Source: Galerina marginata
Lineage: Eukaryota > Basidiomycota > Agaricomycetes > Agaricales > Galerinaceae
Assembly (NCBI GenBank): GCA_023014335.1
Contig: JAECYW010000019.1
Span: forward strand, 1,426,001-1,490,000
Length of the DNA stretch: 64,000 nucleotides
Direction of reading: 5' to 3'
The notes under the pieces were generated by a model. That model searched no databases. It saw only the letters and a list, made by a program, of their open reading frames with translations, and was not told where the DNA came from. The position numbers and the translations under genes were made by a program. Each line of letters opens with the position of its first letter. Position 1 is the first letter of the stretch. Shown piece by piece: positions 11,210-23,923 of this stretch.

Positions 11210-13275
11210 CTAGTTGAATTGATGCAAAGATTGGCTTTGACCAGTGTGGCTTTTACTTAAGCTGAAAACGCCTTCATACGACAGGTCAGCACCTGGTGAC
11301 GGATTTCTTAATCTCCCAACGAGATTTTGGGAAGAGGTCACTAGTTGGAAGTGCGGGTCAGTGGAGGAGAAATGTGCGCCACACCAACACTACACACCGT
11401 ATCCACGAAGAACTCGAGTACCCGGTACGATCGTATCATCCTAACACGGCAAAAAGACAATCAGTATCATAAAGAAGCTCTAACTCGCCGGTATGTGAGG
11501 AAATTAACGCACTGGATTGCTTTGGATTAAGACCATTAGACCATCATGCAATCGAACGCGCCCAAGGATCTTTCCATAACCACCCCATGCGGCACGGTAT
11601 TGCTCCTCCGTCTATTTGAGAGTAGGTTCAGTATCAATCCACAGGGGGACACAGGCTCCCACAAACCTTGCCGGTAAGGATGATGTCAACAATTTGCTTT
11701 GAACCACGAGGAAGTGATTGACCACCGCGCACGGTCTCATATGTGGTTCGGAAGCTGCCCTTCGAGTCTGTGAACTCCATGCCGTCCTATTCGAAATAAA
11801 GGCGCAGTTAGAAAGTCACAGCATAGTCAAATTGGGTGCTCACGTCAGTTTCGGTAGCCACTAAGTCCATGGGCAACCAGGCGTTATTTGACCCATTTTC
11901 CTTGTCATCCATCGGGACGGCGGATCGAATATCGTAGCAATAGTGTTCCTCCAGCGTGATGTACAGTGCTTTTCGAGTGTCGTTAAAACTATCATCAAGA
12001 GGGGCCACGGTGGATTGCCAGTCATGGTACGTCTGTATACACGGGGTCTAACAGGGGGACGACATGAGATCAGTTGACGGGTCAAGAAAGAGAGGACGCA
12101 CCAGATCGGAGCCCTGCCACTGGCCAGTGAGAGTGCCTAACTTGTAGGAGGATGGTTGGCAAAGGATGGTATCAGGCGAGGCTGCGATAGCCGAAGACTG
12201 AATGCCAACATCAATACCTGGGAAGTCAGCGAAGTGAGTACGGCAATGATGGTAGAAGTGCCTGATATCGTCAGCGCAAGGGCCTTCAGTTCCATTCTGA
12301 ATAGCCTCTTCGCGGGTTTCGCAAGTGATGTGGGGAGGTATGTTGAGAGTAGTGCGACTTTCCATGCGGGTGAAATACAGAAGTGCCGCAAAAATAGCTG
12401 CTGATGGTGGGCGTGCCTTCCGCTTCACCGCACCGAAGTACTCGATCTCCTGAGGTGACAAGATAGAAGGGGGATATAGCGTGTCGGATGAGCCCGTCTG
12501 AGGAGCCCGCGCTTCAATGGCACTGTCGTAACTGAACAGCTCTTCTGGGGTATGGAAAGTGGAATACTAACGCAAACCATCAGGAAAAAATAGGTGACAA
12601 CGAGGCAAAAACGTACTCGAAAAGCGGCAAAAATAATAGGCCTGAGCAGACGCATCATCTCCTGGCATCGTTCGGGGTTCTCGTAGCTCATCACCCCTAC
12701 CCCAGATCTCAGATCATTCAGAAGTGGAAATGACAGCAGGACTTACTTTGCGACGCCAGTGTCCACGAAAGTGCGATGGCAAGAGAGATGCTTTCATTCA
12801 TGATAGGCCATCCCTGGTTGTCTGCGGAACCTTCGTACAACCTACGGCGGAGAAGGAGGTCCAGGAAAGATGGCACACCGGCGGAAAGAAGCTGCTTCAC
12901 GTTTTTCTGGCTGGTATCCGAATCTTCGACCATCAGATAGGCTACCCACAGCGCCTCAGTGAGACGAGGGTGGTCAAAGAGACGTTTCTTAAAAATTTTA
13001 ATAGCAGAAAATCGGCGGCGCATCTCAAGCGGCGCATGCTCTCGTACTACCGTCGGGCTGAGACGGTAAAGAGGGCCGCGAGCATCGAATTTTGAGGAGA
13101 AGACAACATAGTATAGTTCTCCAGCATTCTCGGCGGAGAGGCAGTCGCGGAAGGTCCGGCATGTCAACAAGAGGTTGAGGAGCTCTTTTGGTGGACCAAG
13201 AGGCGACCCCACAGTGGCAAAGAGAGCGATCTTCTGAAGAATTTCAGAAGGAATGTCGGCGATAGTGGTAGCCAT
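11210..13275 (-). CDS. F-box-like protein with conserved C-terminal domain (paralogue B)
   Basis: Eight exons: 13275-12747, 12696-12617, 12566-12102, 12032-11844, 11786-11667, 11611-11513, 11440-11398, 11340-11210; 1656 nt, 551 residues. The N-terminus IADIPSEILQKIALFATVG plus LGPPKELLNLLLTCRTF is F-box-like. Shared family blocks follow: KFDARGPLYRL, RYSTFHTPEELF, FADFPGIDVGI, LGTLTGQWQGS, IILTGK, AWGGYGKILGRVRLHDGLMV and NLVGRLRN, then YEGVFSLSK. The Met at 13275 was chosen over one 41 codons upstream because the F-box follows it directly, as in the other two copies. It lies only 211 bp downstream of paralogue A in the same orientation, which suggests tandem duplication followed by strong divergence. 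Likely an SCF substrate adaptor by family; no partner can be named from sequence. Confidence 0.8.
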
Positions 13276-16200
13276 GGAGGAATCGCAAGAGCCGGGTTGT
13301 AAGAAAGAGCCTGCTGCCGTCTCCTCAGCTCTTTTATGTACGACCTCGCTTGACTGGATTTGAATCTCCAAACCTCCGTGTGGCTTAACGGCATTCATTT
13401 AACAGCTTCCCACGAACCAATCATAGAACGCGATGAGCGGAGTACTCACTTGTCAAAGGAATTTCAATATGCAACGCGTCCCGGTGTCCCTTTCTGAATC
13501 CGAGCGACGGAGAAGTGGATGCAGGACCTGCATTCCCAGGCCAGTGGTGGTTCTCGGGGATAATCTTTGGAGCCAATCAGTGGGATACGGATTCGCGACC
13601 CTGCTTTATCTCGATGTGTTCAAAAATAATCGTCTTGAGGTTGATCGCGGGATGGATCATTTGACATCCTGTCGACAAAATGAATGCTGAAAAGAGGATA
13701 GTGTCAACTTTCGTTAAAAAAGACGCTTTGGAGAGGAGAATGATCACGGAGATTCTCCTGCAGTCATACAGCGGGAGTATGACTGCTCCCACTCCTGTGG
13801 GAAAGCTGGGGCGGACCTTTGCGCTACAAGTCGAACCATTTGATTGAAACATTGGAACTTGAATCCCAGCGGCTGATAGAAAGTCTTGGTCCTTGTCTAG
13901 AAATGGTTCTTGACACATAAGAATTCGATAGAACGAGGCGTTGGAAGCAGGGAAGGCCGTCATGACGGCTGAGGGTAGCGCCAACCTGAGTTTAGATCAT
14001 GAATTTATCGATGACTTTGATAAACCGCCAAAAACATTTCGACGACAACGCAGTTGAAGATTACGCGGCACTTAGTTCCAAAGGAAGAGGCTGACCCCGG
14101 GATGAGAACTTACGCAAGGAGCGAAGATGGAAGTGAGTTTAACGGCATTCAGCGAGACTAGAAACAGCCAGGAAAATTAGGCAGACTAGAAGTAGCATAG
14201 ACGAAGTTGGAGTGGGCTTTTTGAGTTCTTTTCTTGAGAATAGCGATTATGATAGATGCCGTTCAGTCTATAGAATCGCGTTGAAATGCTGTTTCTTCCC
14301 GAAACACGAGAATATTCGGTTTCGTCAGGCATTCTCCAGAGGCTAGCTTCCGTTCATCTTCATCAGAGATGCATGTAGTGAGATCATGACGAGGCGAGAA
14401 CTGCGTTAGCCCAGCTTTCCGCTCAATGTTGAAGGAGAGAAAGAGAAGAGATTCCGACAACCTCCCGACATCGCCTGGCAAATTCCAAACGAAATGACAA
14501 ACAGAGCGGAAGCGTCTTGTACAGGACATCTCCAGGAACGAGATGTGCGTGGTCATGCAGGACAAAGAAAGCTCAGCTTCATGATCATTGGCTCCGACAT
14601 ACTTTCAGGGAAGGTTGGAGAGCGGGGTCTGAAAACAGGCAGATGCCGTGTCACGAACTCATTAAAGATCGCCGTGTCACGGTCACGGTTCACTCAACAA
14701 TCCTAAGTTCGATACCAGTGTTTGCTCGAGACGCGCTTCCTGTGCGCTTGCAATAAGGCGCGTCAAGAGCCGCTAATGGGATATGTCGCCTTTTTACTTG
14801 GGCCCATATTTAGCCCAAGCCACATTAAAAAATTGGAAGGGGATCGCGTAGTATGTATGGATCTGGGACAAACGGGGCGGGGTATAACAGCACGAAGATT
14901 GACGACTACGACATGTTTGCTTGACATGAGTGGTCTCTTATCGCGGCTTGGGGTAATTTGAGCCAACTTCTTTCTCTGACTAGGATCATGGCGTTAAAAA
15001 ACTTTAACTTCGCATCATACTATCCACTCCGTTTCACTTCCAGTGAGAAGAATTCGAACATGAATTTTCCATATCTTAGGATGGGATAAGATTCTTCATT
15101 GGAATGATATCTAAATAAACTTGAAAGCTATTTAATCAAACCTCGTGAAGGCGTATCCGGGCATTATTGACTGACTCCCTTGTCGAGTTAAGCTACTTTG
15201 CCTAATCACAAACTCCGACTGCTCGTCTCGTCGAAGGATAAGGTGTAAGAAATGTCAGAGACGAGACACGCTTCGTCAGGGATTAGCCTATTAATCCCAG
15301 AGTGATAAGTCCCTGATGCAAGGCTGGGTCCATGGATCACCTACATATACGGCATCCATCACGAGTTATCGAGCGGGTGGAAATTTGTGATAGATAATAG
15401 ATTCCATCGACCAGCATGAGCACAATTTCTCCGCGGATGAATCGTGTGGACTTGACCCTGAGGTTAATCTGCTCCTTCAGGTTCATGCATAGCAAGTTTT
15501 GGCAAGAGAACGATCGGGCGGACCATACAATTGAACGGTGGGGTTAATGACTATCCACGAGTCAGAGTATTGCCAGGAAGGATAGTAGGCCCGGGCAAAA
15601 ATCTATGAGGCTTCGAGGACTCCTCGATCGTGAAGCAGTTTCCCAAGTTCAGGTATATGAAGCAACTGATTTAACACTGTGAACGAATGCATTCGAGTTT
15701 CCAGACACACAAAATGGAATCGAGAATTACCAACCAAAGGAGAACAGAGGGCCGACTACCCCGGGCTTCAGTAGAAAGAGGAAAGTCGGCGGGAGTCCTC
15801 TGTAGCAATGACGTCAATTAATTTTAAACTGGGGTTGGAATCCATTCCTCCTCGCTACTTCACAGGCGGGGCTGAGGGAGGCTAAGGTCATGTCTTTGTC
15901 TTGTTGCAATTTCACTGTGAATAGAATTCGACTAGTGATTGACAACGTTGACGGAAGCGCAACCTAACTCTTACCGATATTGAAAGCACATGTCGTCCAC
16001 GCACGCAAACGCGAATTGTGTATACTATACGTATCAACGATCTCGCACATGCCAGGATTGCATTCAACGCAGCTTGAATAATCATCTTGAGCAAGAAATA
16101 TATTCATGGTAATACACACCGTTTCCCCAAGGATCTGCCAGTCTCATTCTTGATCAAGGAATTTTGTAAGATTTTGAACGTTGAGTGTTTTGGATTTCTC

Positions 16201-16482
16201 CAAAAAGGACGATCGATGAACAAATTAGTGCCACGGATATTATTACGGGCCCGAAATTTGTGGTGTCTCGATGAAGTGGGAATCAATTAACGGGAAATTG
16301 TTGTCAGCGATGAAGGGCGTTGATTCTGAAGGCAGAGGTGAGGCAAAATGGCACGTGGATCGATGATCATATCGATCATACCTCGCCCGAACCGGCCCTG
16401 ATGAGGACGATCTCTAAGAAATTTGATTCTTGAACTTGATAAAATTTCAAGATCCTTATCTCTTTCTTGCTTTACCACCACC
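13276..16482. other. Long intergenic region, no confident gene
   Basis: 3.2 kb upstream of both paralogue B and the eEF1B gene. Minus-strand frames at 13577-13984 and 14263-14565 are open, but they carry no motif I recognise and join to no further exon by obvious splice sites. The rest is AT-rich and frequently stopped. No repeat or RNA gene was found by eye. Confidence 0.4.
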
Positions 16483-17392
16483 ATGTCTGCCAACCTCGCA
16501 ACACTCGAACAACACCTTGCTTCTAGGTCTTATGTTGAAGGGTCAGTTATCGATTAACACATATCCTTGAAGTTATCTGCGGATTTCATTTGCAGTTACC
16601 ATCCAGACGACTATCATGCTGATCGGTTTGGTACAGATACACCCCTTCGCAAGCCGATGTAGCAGTATTCAAGACGATTTCTGCCGCCCCTGACACTTCT
16701 GCGAACCCCCATGTTGCTAGGTGGTACACCCATATCAAGTCGTATGCCGCGGAGCATGCTTCCTTGCCTGGGTCGAGCACCGCTGGTGAAGCCTTCATTG
16801 GAGGCGCCGCTGCTGCGCCGGCCGCGGCCGAGGCCGAAGATGATGAAATAGATCTCTTTGGATCAGATGAGGAGGACGATGCTGAGGCTGAAAGGATTAA
16901 GGCTGAACGAGTTGCTGCTTATAACGCTAAGAAGGCTAACAAACCCAAGACTATTGCCAAGGTCAGTAATATTTTTTCTGCTTTCGGTGTTCACGTATGT
17001 ATCTATCTCATACCATCTCCAAAGTCTGTTGTTACCATGGACGTAAAGCCCTGGGACGACGAGACCGATATGCTCGCTCTCGAAAAGTCCGTTCGCTCCA
17101 TTGAACAAGACGGTCTCGTATGGGGAGCCAGCAAGCTTGTCGCTATTGGCTACGGTATCAAGAAGCTTCAGATCACCCTCGTCGTCGGTATGTTTTCTCA
17201 TTTGTTCCCTCAGAATATTGACTTACGTATCGATTTCAGAGGACGAGAAAGTCTCCACGGACGAGTTGCAGGAAAAGATCGCCGAATTCGAAGACTATGT
17301 CCAGAGCACGGATATTGCTGCCATGCAAAGTAAGTGCTCTTGGTTATCAACCTTTCAATCTCATTTTCTAATTATTCCCGATAGAACTTTAA
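16483..17392 (+). CDS. EFB1: Translation elongation factor 1-beta (eEF1B alpha subunit)
   Basis: GDP/GTP exchange factor that recharges eEF1A in cytosolic translation. Five exons: 16483-16541, 16637-16961, 17025-17187, 17240-17329, 17385-17392; 214 residues, a normal family length. It starts with a short GST-C-like helical domain ([27 protein letters not shown]). An Ala/acidic hinge with [12 protein letters not shown], the classic eEF1B signature, comes next. The catalytic C-terminal domain has [30 protein letters not shown] and GIKKLQI, ending QKL. The last exon encodes only the final two residues and part of another. A pyrimidine-rich stretch (about 16456-16475) directly before the ATG and an ACCACCACC leader fit a highly expressed fungal gene. 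In phase, and essentially certain. Confidence 0.96.
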
Positions 17393-18550
17393 CTTTGTTT
17401 TTGAATATTGGGACGTGAACTGGAGTTTAAAATTGTATACACACAGCTGGTTTTTTCTGGTTCCTGACACTCCGTTCGTTATATGACGCAATCGAATGTT
17501 AAGCGAACGAGATGCGTGCCTGGAAGAGTGTTCTTTTTTGAGCCCGTTTGCGTGATCAAGCTCTCGAAATGCGATGTCTACTAAGCTTTTATTTGTAGAC
17601 CACGGCATGCATCATCGCCTTCTAAAATCAAACCTTCTTTGTCGTCATTACGGCCTTTTAGAAGAACAGAAACGCAAGAACCAAGATCATGATATGACCG
17701 TTTTGCGCGGCTCGGCGACGGGCATCAGGAACGACTGAAGCACCTTCGTGCATTTCATCCCGAATCTATGCTTACCGAATACCATCCTGATAAGTCGGAA
17801 ATTAAAACCTCATCCTAAGCTCAGGTCTACACTCGTACGTGAATGTATATTTATCCAGGCGGCCTGCTCATTGCCTTTTGCAATAGATCCATTTTGTTGG
17901 TCGGGTACTTGCTCTGGATGCTCCATTAAAACAATACTATACCCGAACCAATACTATGGCCCCCGCTTGTTTCGATGGTTGCACTAGCGGTAAATTTCAG
18001 TCTTCCTTTTACGGAAACCATTCTACTTCGCTACCTTACCATGTCCAACGGGACTCGTGGATGGTGTTAAGTGCAGATACTAATGCAGACAGCTCTAGGA
18101 GGTGTGAAATTCATTTTTCTCTCAGGCTACGCCTTTAGAGGATGATCTCTTCGAAAGGAAGTGGATTTCATGACGCCTCGTCCTAAAGCCAACATCACCC
18201 GCTACCTCACTCGCAATCTTTGTGTGGAAGAAGGCTTCTCAGCTTTCCGATATTCTGGCGATGAGAGTATGCGATCCCAGGCGAGTTTCCTATGACCCAA
18301 GGTTATCCCTTGTCTGCTTTCCTCGATCGATAGCAATTTGCGGCAGGGTCTGTCCGCGATCGAGATCTAGGCCATATAGGCAGTTTGCAAAGGTAAACTT
18401 TGAATGGGCAGGCCAGCTGGACGACAGCTGCGGATATCTTGTCAACATGTTGTTCTCGTCTTTTGCATGTTTGTATGCAACACCTGCTGTGGGCTATTAG
18501 CTTCGGAATGCTTTAAAACAGGCTTTCACACCCAAGTTTTCGTCCTCAAA
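17393..18550. other. Intergenic, nothing recognised
   Basis: 1.16 kb between eEF1B and paralogue C. Short frames at 17748-17987, 17956-18138 and 18222-18500 have no domain. The open frame upstream of 18551 is continuous with the F-box gene, but its family-conserved start is the Met at 18551. Confidence 0.45.
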
Positions 18551-20556
18551 ATGACTTCTCGCCTCGAAATAATCCCCCGCGATGTACTTCAACATATTGC
18601 CCGCCTCTGTGGTTCATCTTCCGTGTTCGAATTGCCCATCGAAATTTCGCGGCTGTTGCGTACTTCTGCTGGTATTTATCGGTCCTTAAACGTGGCTGAC
18701 ACTCCGGACCTATATGCCCACATGTTTTGCGCAAGATTCGACACCCGGACCTCCATTAGAAGGTATCAGAAGAGGATGACTGATTCTGCTCTTGCTGCAG
18801 AAGTATTGAGGAGGTTCCGAATGCTCCAACGATTTAAACACCTTGACTTTTCTGCTGAAGGTATGGAACAAGACTTATGGACGGCGTTATGGATGCTCCT
18901 GGAGAGTGACGGCCTGAACGAAAAACAACTTTCGATGGTCGGTTTCTCGAACTTCATACTCTGCCTTGCACGCTTCAAGCTGGGAGACAGTGCTGATGGC
19001 AATACCGACCGGGAAACTTGGGCCCCCATCATTCTTTGGCTGCTTTGTTTGGCCCTTCCTCGACGTAGGTACCTCCTCGATCTTGATCCACCCGTGAAAG
19101 TTTGCTAACTACTTCCAGACCTGATCCTGGACATGTCGAAACAGGATCGGGATGAATTCTATACCTTGATATTTCCGTATATATCTTTGACATCGAAAGA
19201 GGCAAGATCCCCTGTACGATGATATGTCTCACGCCGCTTGCTTACATGGCATCATAGGCGTCCGAGCCACTGGGTTACACCGACCCTTCGTTGTCCATTG
19301 GTCTTGACGGTGGACTGGCAAGTTTTCCGAATTTTGGTTCCAAGGAGACCAAAGATCCAATTCAGGTCTATACATATCTTCGGAAGCAAACCTTGACAGT
19401 ACCTGACCCTTCGATTGCGGCGATAAACCTGACATTTGTTCTCCTCGAAGCCACTCCAGTCAAGGTTCCATATCATCTCCCACAAACGCGCGCCATCGCA
19501 AATGCAACTCAACGCTCTGGGCCAACAAAAGAGGACTATTATTCTCTGGCTTGCTACAAAACCCCGCTGTTCGCAGACTCCCAGCCGGCCCAGTGTCCGG
19601 GCAGCTTCCTCACCCAAGAGAAGCCATCGAGGAGCCTCCAACATGACGTTGACTTTGGGTGTATTTTACGAAACCTCAAGGACGCAGGTGCGGAAGAGTC
19701 GGACGTATTTAGTTACCGTCCTGGTAGCATGACAGGCCTGTGGGAGGGGGTTTACAGAGTAAGTTCATCGGTCGACGGTCCAACTTTTCAATCAACTAAG
19801 CATGGATGCTCTCACTCGATTTGATAGTCCGTGAATTTGCCGAACGAAAATTCTAATTCCGCGATTCTTAATCCGCTAATTTCTATGGTCATGGTTAAAC
19901 CCATGCAATGCATGCTGGTGGAGTACTTCTGCTCAACTTGCAAACCTCCACCCAGTGTACTGGAAGATAGCCTATTGGACGCCGAAATTTGCTCCTCTGA
20001 CCTTTTCAGTGCCAAGGTGAGAATTCTTCAATGAGATACAATTCTTCAATTCGATGTATTCAGCTTTGTCATCCTTAGTATGATTCTGGATTATGCTTTC
20101 GAGGTCAAAGATACCAGAAGTACTTACCGCCAACAAGAACAATGGAAGATGCTCCTGAGGCACCTAACCTAGTGTATGACGTGTTGCTACTGGGCGAGGT
20201 TGGCTCTCCTTTACATCCACCCTTTTATCTTTCTAACGAGGCCCAGACATTAGAAAGTCATGATCGAGCGTGGGGAGGGTTCAAATTTTCTGGACGAATA
20301 CATAGCGATGGGCGCGTTTTGCTTAAGCGACAGCCGGTAAGCCTCTATCGCGACTTCCGCCCGAAGACCGAGCACCTCATGTCTTCCTCCCTTGTTTCGT
20401 CAACTTCAGAAAGACACCAGCGGAGATCAGGGGCTATGGGTATTCGAGGGACGTCTACAGTGTGGGGTGGCCATTCTTGGACGCTGGCGGATGACTGGCA
20501 ATCCGACCTCTGTCGGCCACGGGATCTTCAGTCTGGGAAAGAAGCTCAATAAATAG
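18551..20556 (+). CDS. F-box-like protein with conserved C-terminal domain (paralogue C)
   Basis: Seven exons: 18551-19064, 19119-19213, 19258-19758, 19828-20016, 20079-20198, 20247-20336, 20410-20556; 551 residues, the same length as paralogue B. F-box-like start: LEIIPRDVLQHIARLCGSS, then ISRLLRTSAGIYRSL and YAHMFCARFDTRTSIRR. Later blocks are YRPGSMTGLWEGVYR, VLLLGE, AWGGFKFSGRIHSDGRVLL, GLWVFEGRL, AILGRWRM and GHGIFSLGKK, aligning one to one with the C-terminal domains of paralogues A and B. The 48-nt intron after LLLGE is a multiple of three, so readthrough stays open; I splice it because both other copies have an intron exactly there and it has a TTCTAAC branch site. The 44-nt intron at 19214-19257 is short. 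Orientation is opposite to A and B, so more than simple tandem duplication occurred. Likely SCF adaptor by family. Confidence 0.8.
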
Positions 20557-22901
20557 AAAGGGTGGTGTAGTCGCGAAGTCACTTTTCTGTTATAAATTTT
20601 TGTATTTTTTGTCGCCAACATTGGCCTTCAATCCTGCCTTTTCCATCTCGGTCGATCGTGGATGTGAACGGCCTACCGTGGTTGCTATTCTAAGCTGGTA
20701 ACGGCATCGGATCATTTAGCGTATAATAAGGGGAATTCAGTCCTATTTACTGGACCTGTTCTCAAGAAGAAGGGAGCAGTGTTAATGCTGGCCGCCTTTT
20801 GCATTGATTAAAAACGCCAACCGGCGATGTTGATTGGACGAGAGGGGCGTACTGCTCCTGCTGGTAGTAGGTCAGCGTTGGCCATAATATCAGGACAGGG
20901 CAACCGTGGATAATCCTCACCTAATGTCCAAACACACGACGTATACTGTGTCTTGGTCCAATGACATCTTGAGAACCTTCCTTAAAAAAACGTCAAGGAG
21001 CCTTCGAAAAGAAGATATAGCATACATCTATCTCCGCAGGTTTGAACAGACCTTGCGTATTTCTACCTGGGCTCGGCAATGGCAGAATCTACGCAGGCGA
21101 TTCGGCATGGAGTCCCCAACGGCAGACACGACTTTGGATTTAGTGAGCGATAAGCACCGGATTCAACGTTTCCGCCGTTCGTCTCGGGGTAGTACACGAG
21201 ATCATGAGAGCTTTCTCGAGTTATCACCTGGGGAATGACAGCGGGGAACTTGGGGAAAATGGCGTCTTGAAGACAATTCCAGTTTGCTTTTGGACCGACT
21301 GATTGGCGGAAGGAGTCCACAGTCCAGAGGACAGGCCAGGCAACTGTGAGACCATACTTGAGAAGCCATGGATGTGATTTTCAGGAAGGGAACAAACCAA
21401 TAGCATCACAAGCTCTAGCCTGCCGCGAGGACAATAGACTAGGTTTGAAGTCATGTATGCTTTCGTCCCGGTGCTGTCAGTCCTATTTTCCAATTACAAT
21501 TCCTGACGCTGGCGAATGATGAACGTGAGTAATTTGGTTCTTTTTGTGGGATGTTCCTAAGCCTAAAATACCTTGTCGCAATCCTGCAGCGATATGAAAC
21601 CCTGCGACGCAACTAAAGAGTTTGCTTTTCCCTATCAGACCAAGCGAGCACCATCTCTTGAAGGGTTGACCATATGGATGCACCCGAACTCCATTAGAAT
21701 TCTTCCGCTGTTTCGCAAGAACCTGAAGTTGCCGATAAACTGATGATGAGAACTTGGTATGAAATAACGCAACTTCACCGAAGACGTGTTGTTTCATAAA
21801 CTCTTCTCAAGCACGGATCGTCCAAGGAATCGATCCGCCATTGCTATGTAAGGAGATGTTTCTTGTTGGGGTTGTGCTATATCGCCGGGTCGCCGAAGGA
21901 AACGAAGACTCCGAGCGTCCCCACTGAGTACCAATGCAGAACGATAAGAGGTGTGAATTGGCGATCAGTTCCACCATTTCCAGAACATTACCGAAAGGTG
22001 GTTTCAAGTTCATTCGTCAGAGCTGGTGAAAAGAAAGAATATCCGATGACCCTCGGGCGGCATCCATGAATGTGAAAGTAGCATCATATGCAGCATTGTA
22101 GGATTTAAAAGTAGGACAAGTTCGCGGTCGTTTATACTACCCACTTTCGCCGGAGAGCTGTTAACCCATACAAGCTATAAAAATTGTTCTGAGATCGAGT
22201 GTTTTTTGATCATACCAGAGTGGAGCAGATACTCAAAACTAGGCAGTACTTTGAACCCATTGTGATATTGACCCTCCGCGAGTTGGATGTCGACTGGTGC
22301 TTCTTTGCGGGAATTAAGTTTCTGAACCGATGGAAATACCAACTCAAGATCGAGGGTAGAGCACCGCAACTTTGAACCAATGATCGGCCGTTTAGCTCTG
22401 AAGGGGAAGACGGTGGCGGGGCATGAGGCTAGGTCTTCATCAGAAGTGTTTTCAGAGAAGTGAGACGAGTAAGCGGGTGCTGGTGTCGATAGCAGCCCAT
22501 AGTCAAATTTCGCATCCCGATAGCAAGCCGTCGTCAGAATTTTAAATACCTGTTTAGACCCCCTATCCCGCAAGTGGCGAATGTTGATTCGAATTCTGAG
22601 GAATCCTAGTCATGAGTTTTCGATACCGCCAGCTCAATAATAGGTGGTGATACAGGGAGCGCTGACGAGAGACACTCGACATATCTTTGTTCAACGTCCA
22701 GTCTTTTCCTACCAGCGGTCTGCGCTACCATGGCGATCGCAATCAGCCACTGGTTTATTTGTGTATGTTGTGACAGGCACATAACATTGATTGTCCGTTC
22801 ACTCCGAGTCTCTAACAAGTCTCTTCAACACCACCTTCACGCCGTCGTCGTCGTCGCCTGCGGTTAACCAGTACACTCTTTCACCCCTTTCACCCTCGAA
22901 A
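20557..22901. other. Long region with unresolved minus-strand coding fragments
   Basis: A chain of minus-strand open segments runs from about 22735 to about 21000, with reading such as SFEYLLHSALRRKW after a putative intron and RFLRRPGDIAQPQQETSPYI near 21890. They look coding, but I could not join them into one model; see findings. It could be an intron-rich gene or a decayed one. The plus-strand frame 20906-21238 has no recognised domain. Confidence 0.3.
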
Positions 22902-23923
22902 ATGCTTAAATCTTTTGCAATTGTTTCGGTTATCACCTCGGTTGTTCTTGCACAGAATTCTGTGGGTATATATTCCCAAGAAACATCATGAAATTGCTCA
23001 CGAATTTCCAGACAGCCTCAGCGTCGACTGCCACGTCGACTGCAAACCCGTTGATTCCATCTGGGATTAGCCAGACCTGCTCGGCGTTTTTGACGGCCCT
23101 CAACACTGACTCCAGCCTAACGAGCTGCCTATCAACCCTCTCATCGGCCACCTCAGCATTCGCTCCAGGCAGTGCCTCGGTTCCTTCTTCAGCCTCGGTA
23201 ACAGCGGCGTTGAACAACTTATGTACCGATTCTGTGACAAGCACCTGTTCAGAGAGTCTCATCCGTTCCAAAATCACCGCCTTCTACACCGCGTGCGCCG
23301 CTGAATTGACCACAAATCGTGTCGACGGGGTGATCGGGATTTATGACGTCCTTTATACCCTTTCTCCCATGCGGACTTCCATCTGCTCCAAGGACGATAG
23401 CGGTTCGTGGTGTGTGATGGCAGCTACTACAACCACCCGTGAAGAAGTGAGCGAGGCTGTCTCCGGGGAGTCTACCCTTGGATTAGCCCAACTCCTTGCT
23501 CTTCTTTACACCGACAGCTCAGCGCTCAAGCGCCGCGCCGACACATCTGCCATTGTGCCCAACATGACTACCTATCACGACTCCAATTTGCCATTCATTT
23601 TCCTCAAACCCAGCCTCGACGCTACCACGCTCTGCACGGCATGCTCGCGTAATGTACTCACAGCCTACATCAACTTCGAGTCCAACGTCCCCTACGCTCC
23701 CGGACTCGTCAAGAGCGAGCTCTTGGACACCCAATCAGACCTTTACAGCGCCATTCAATCGAAATGCCCATCAGGCTTCCTTAGCGGTGCCGTCCAAGCT
23801 GCTGGCGGTCTTTCAGGTGGAATTCTTTCTTCCAGCGCGGTCTCGACTGCCAGCTCTGGATACCAAAGCTTCCTTGCCCTGGCGATGGGTGTTGCAACTT
23901 TGGCAGTCTCAATCGCGTTTTAA
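22902..23923 (+). CDS. Secreted GPI-anchored protein, DUF7729-like
   Basis: Two exons, 22902-22961 and 23012-23923 (50-nt intron), 323 residues. The first exon is a clean signal peptide (LKSFAIVSVITSVVLAQ). The mature part is Ser/Thr/Ala-rich with regularly spaced Cys (QTCSAFL, TSCLSTL, LNNLCTDS, STCSESL, YTACAAEL, SICSKDD, SWCVM, TLCTACSRNVL, SKCPSGFL). Conserved-looking blocks are IYDVLYTLSPMRTSIC and FESNVPYAPGL. It ends with a small-residue region and a hydrophobic tail (LALAMGVATLAVSIAF), a GPI-attachment signal. Such DUF7729-type proteins are common at the surface of Agaricomycete hyphae; their function is not established. The signal peptide and GPI signal are seen directly; the family name is from memory of the Cys pattern. 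Confidence 0.85.

Noticed and set aside
12425..12694. Separate 89-residue minus-strand protein between F-box exons
   Set aside because: It is exon 2 of paralogue B read through its intron into a wrong frame of exon 3.
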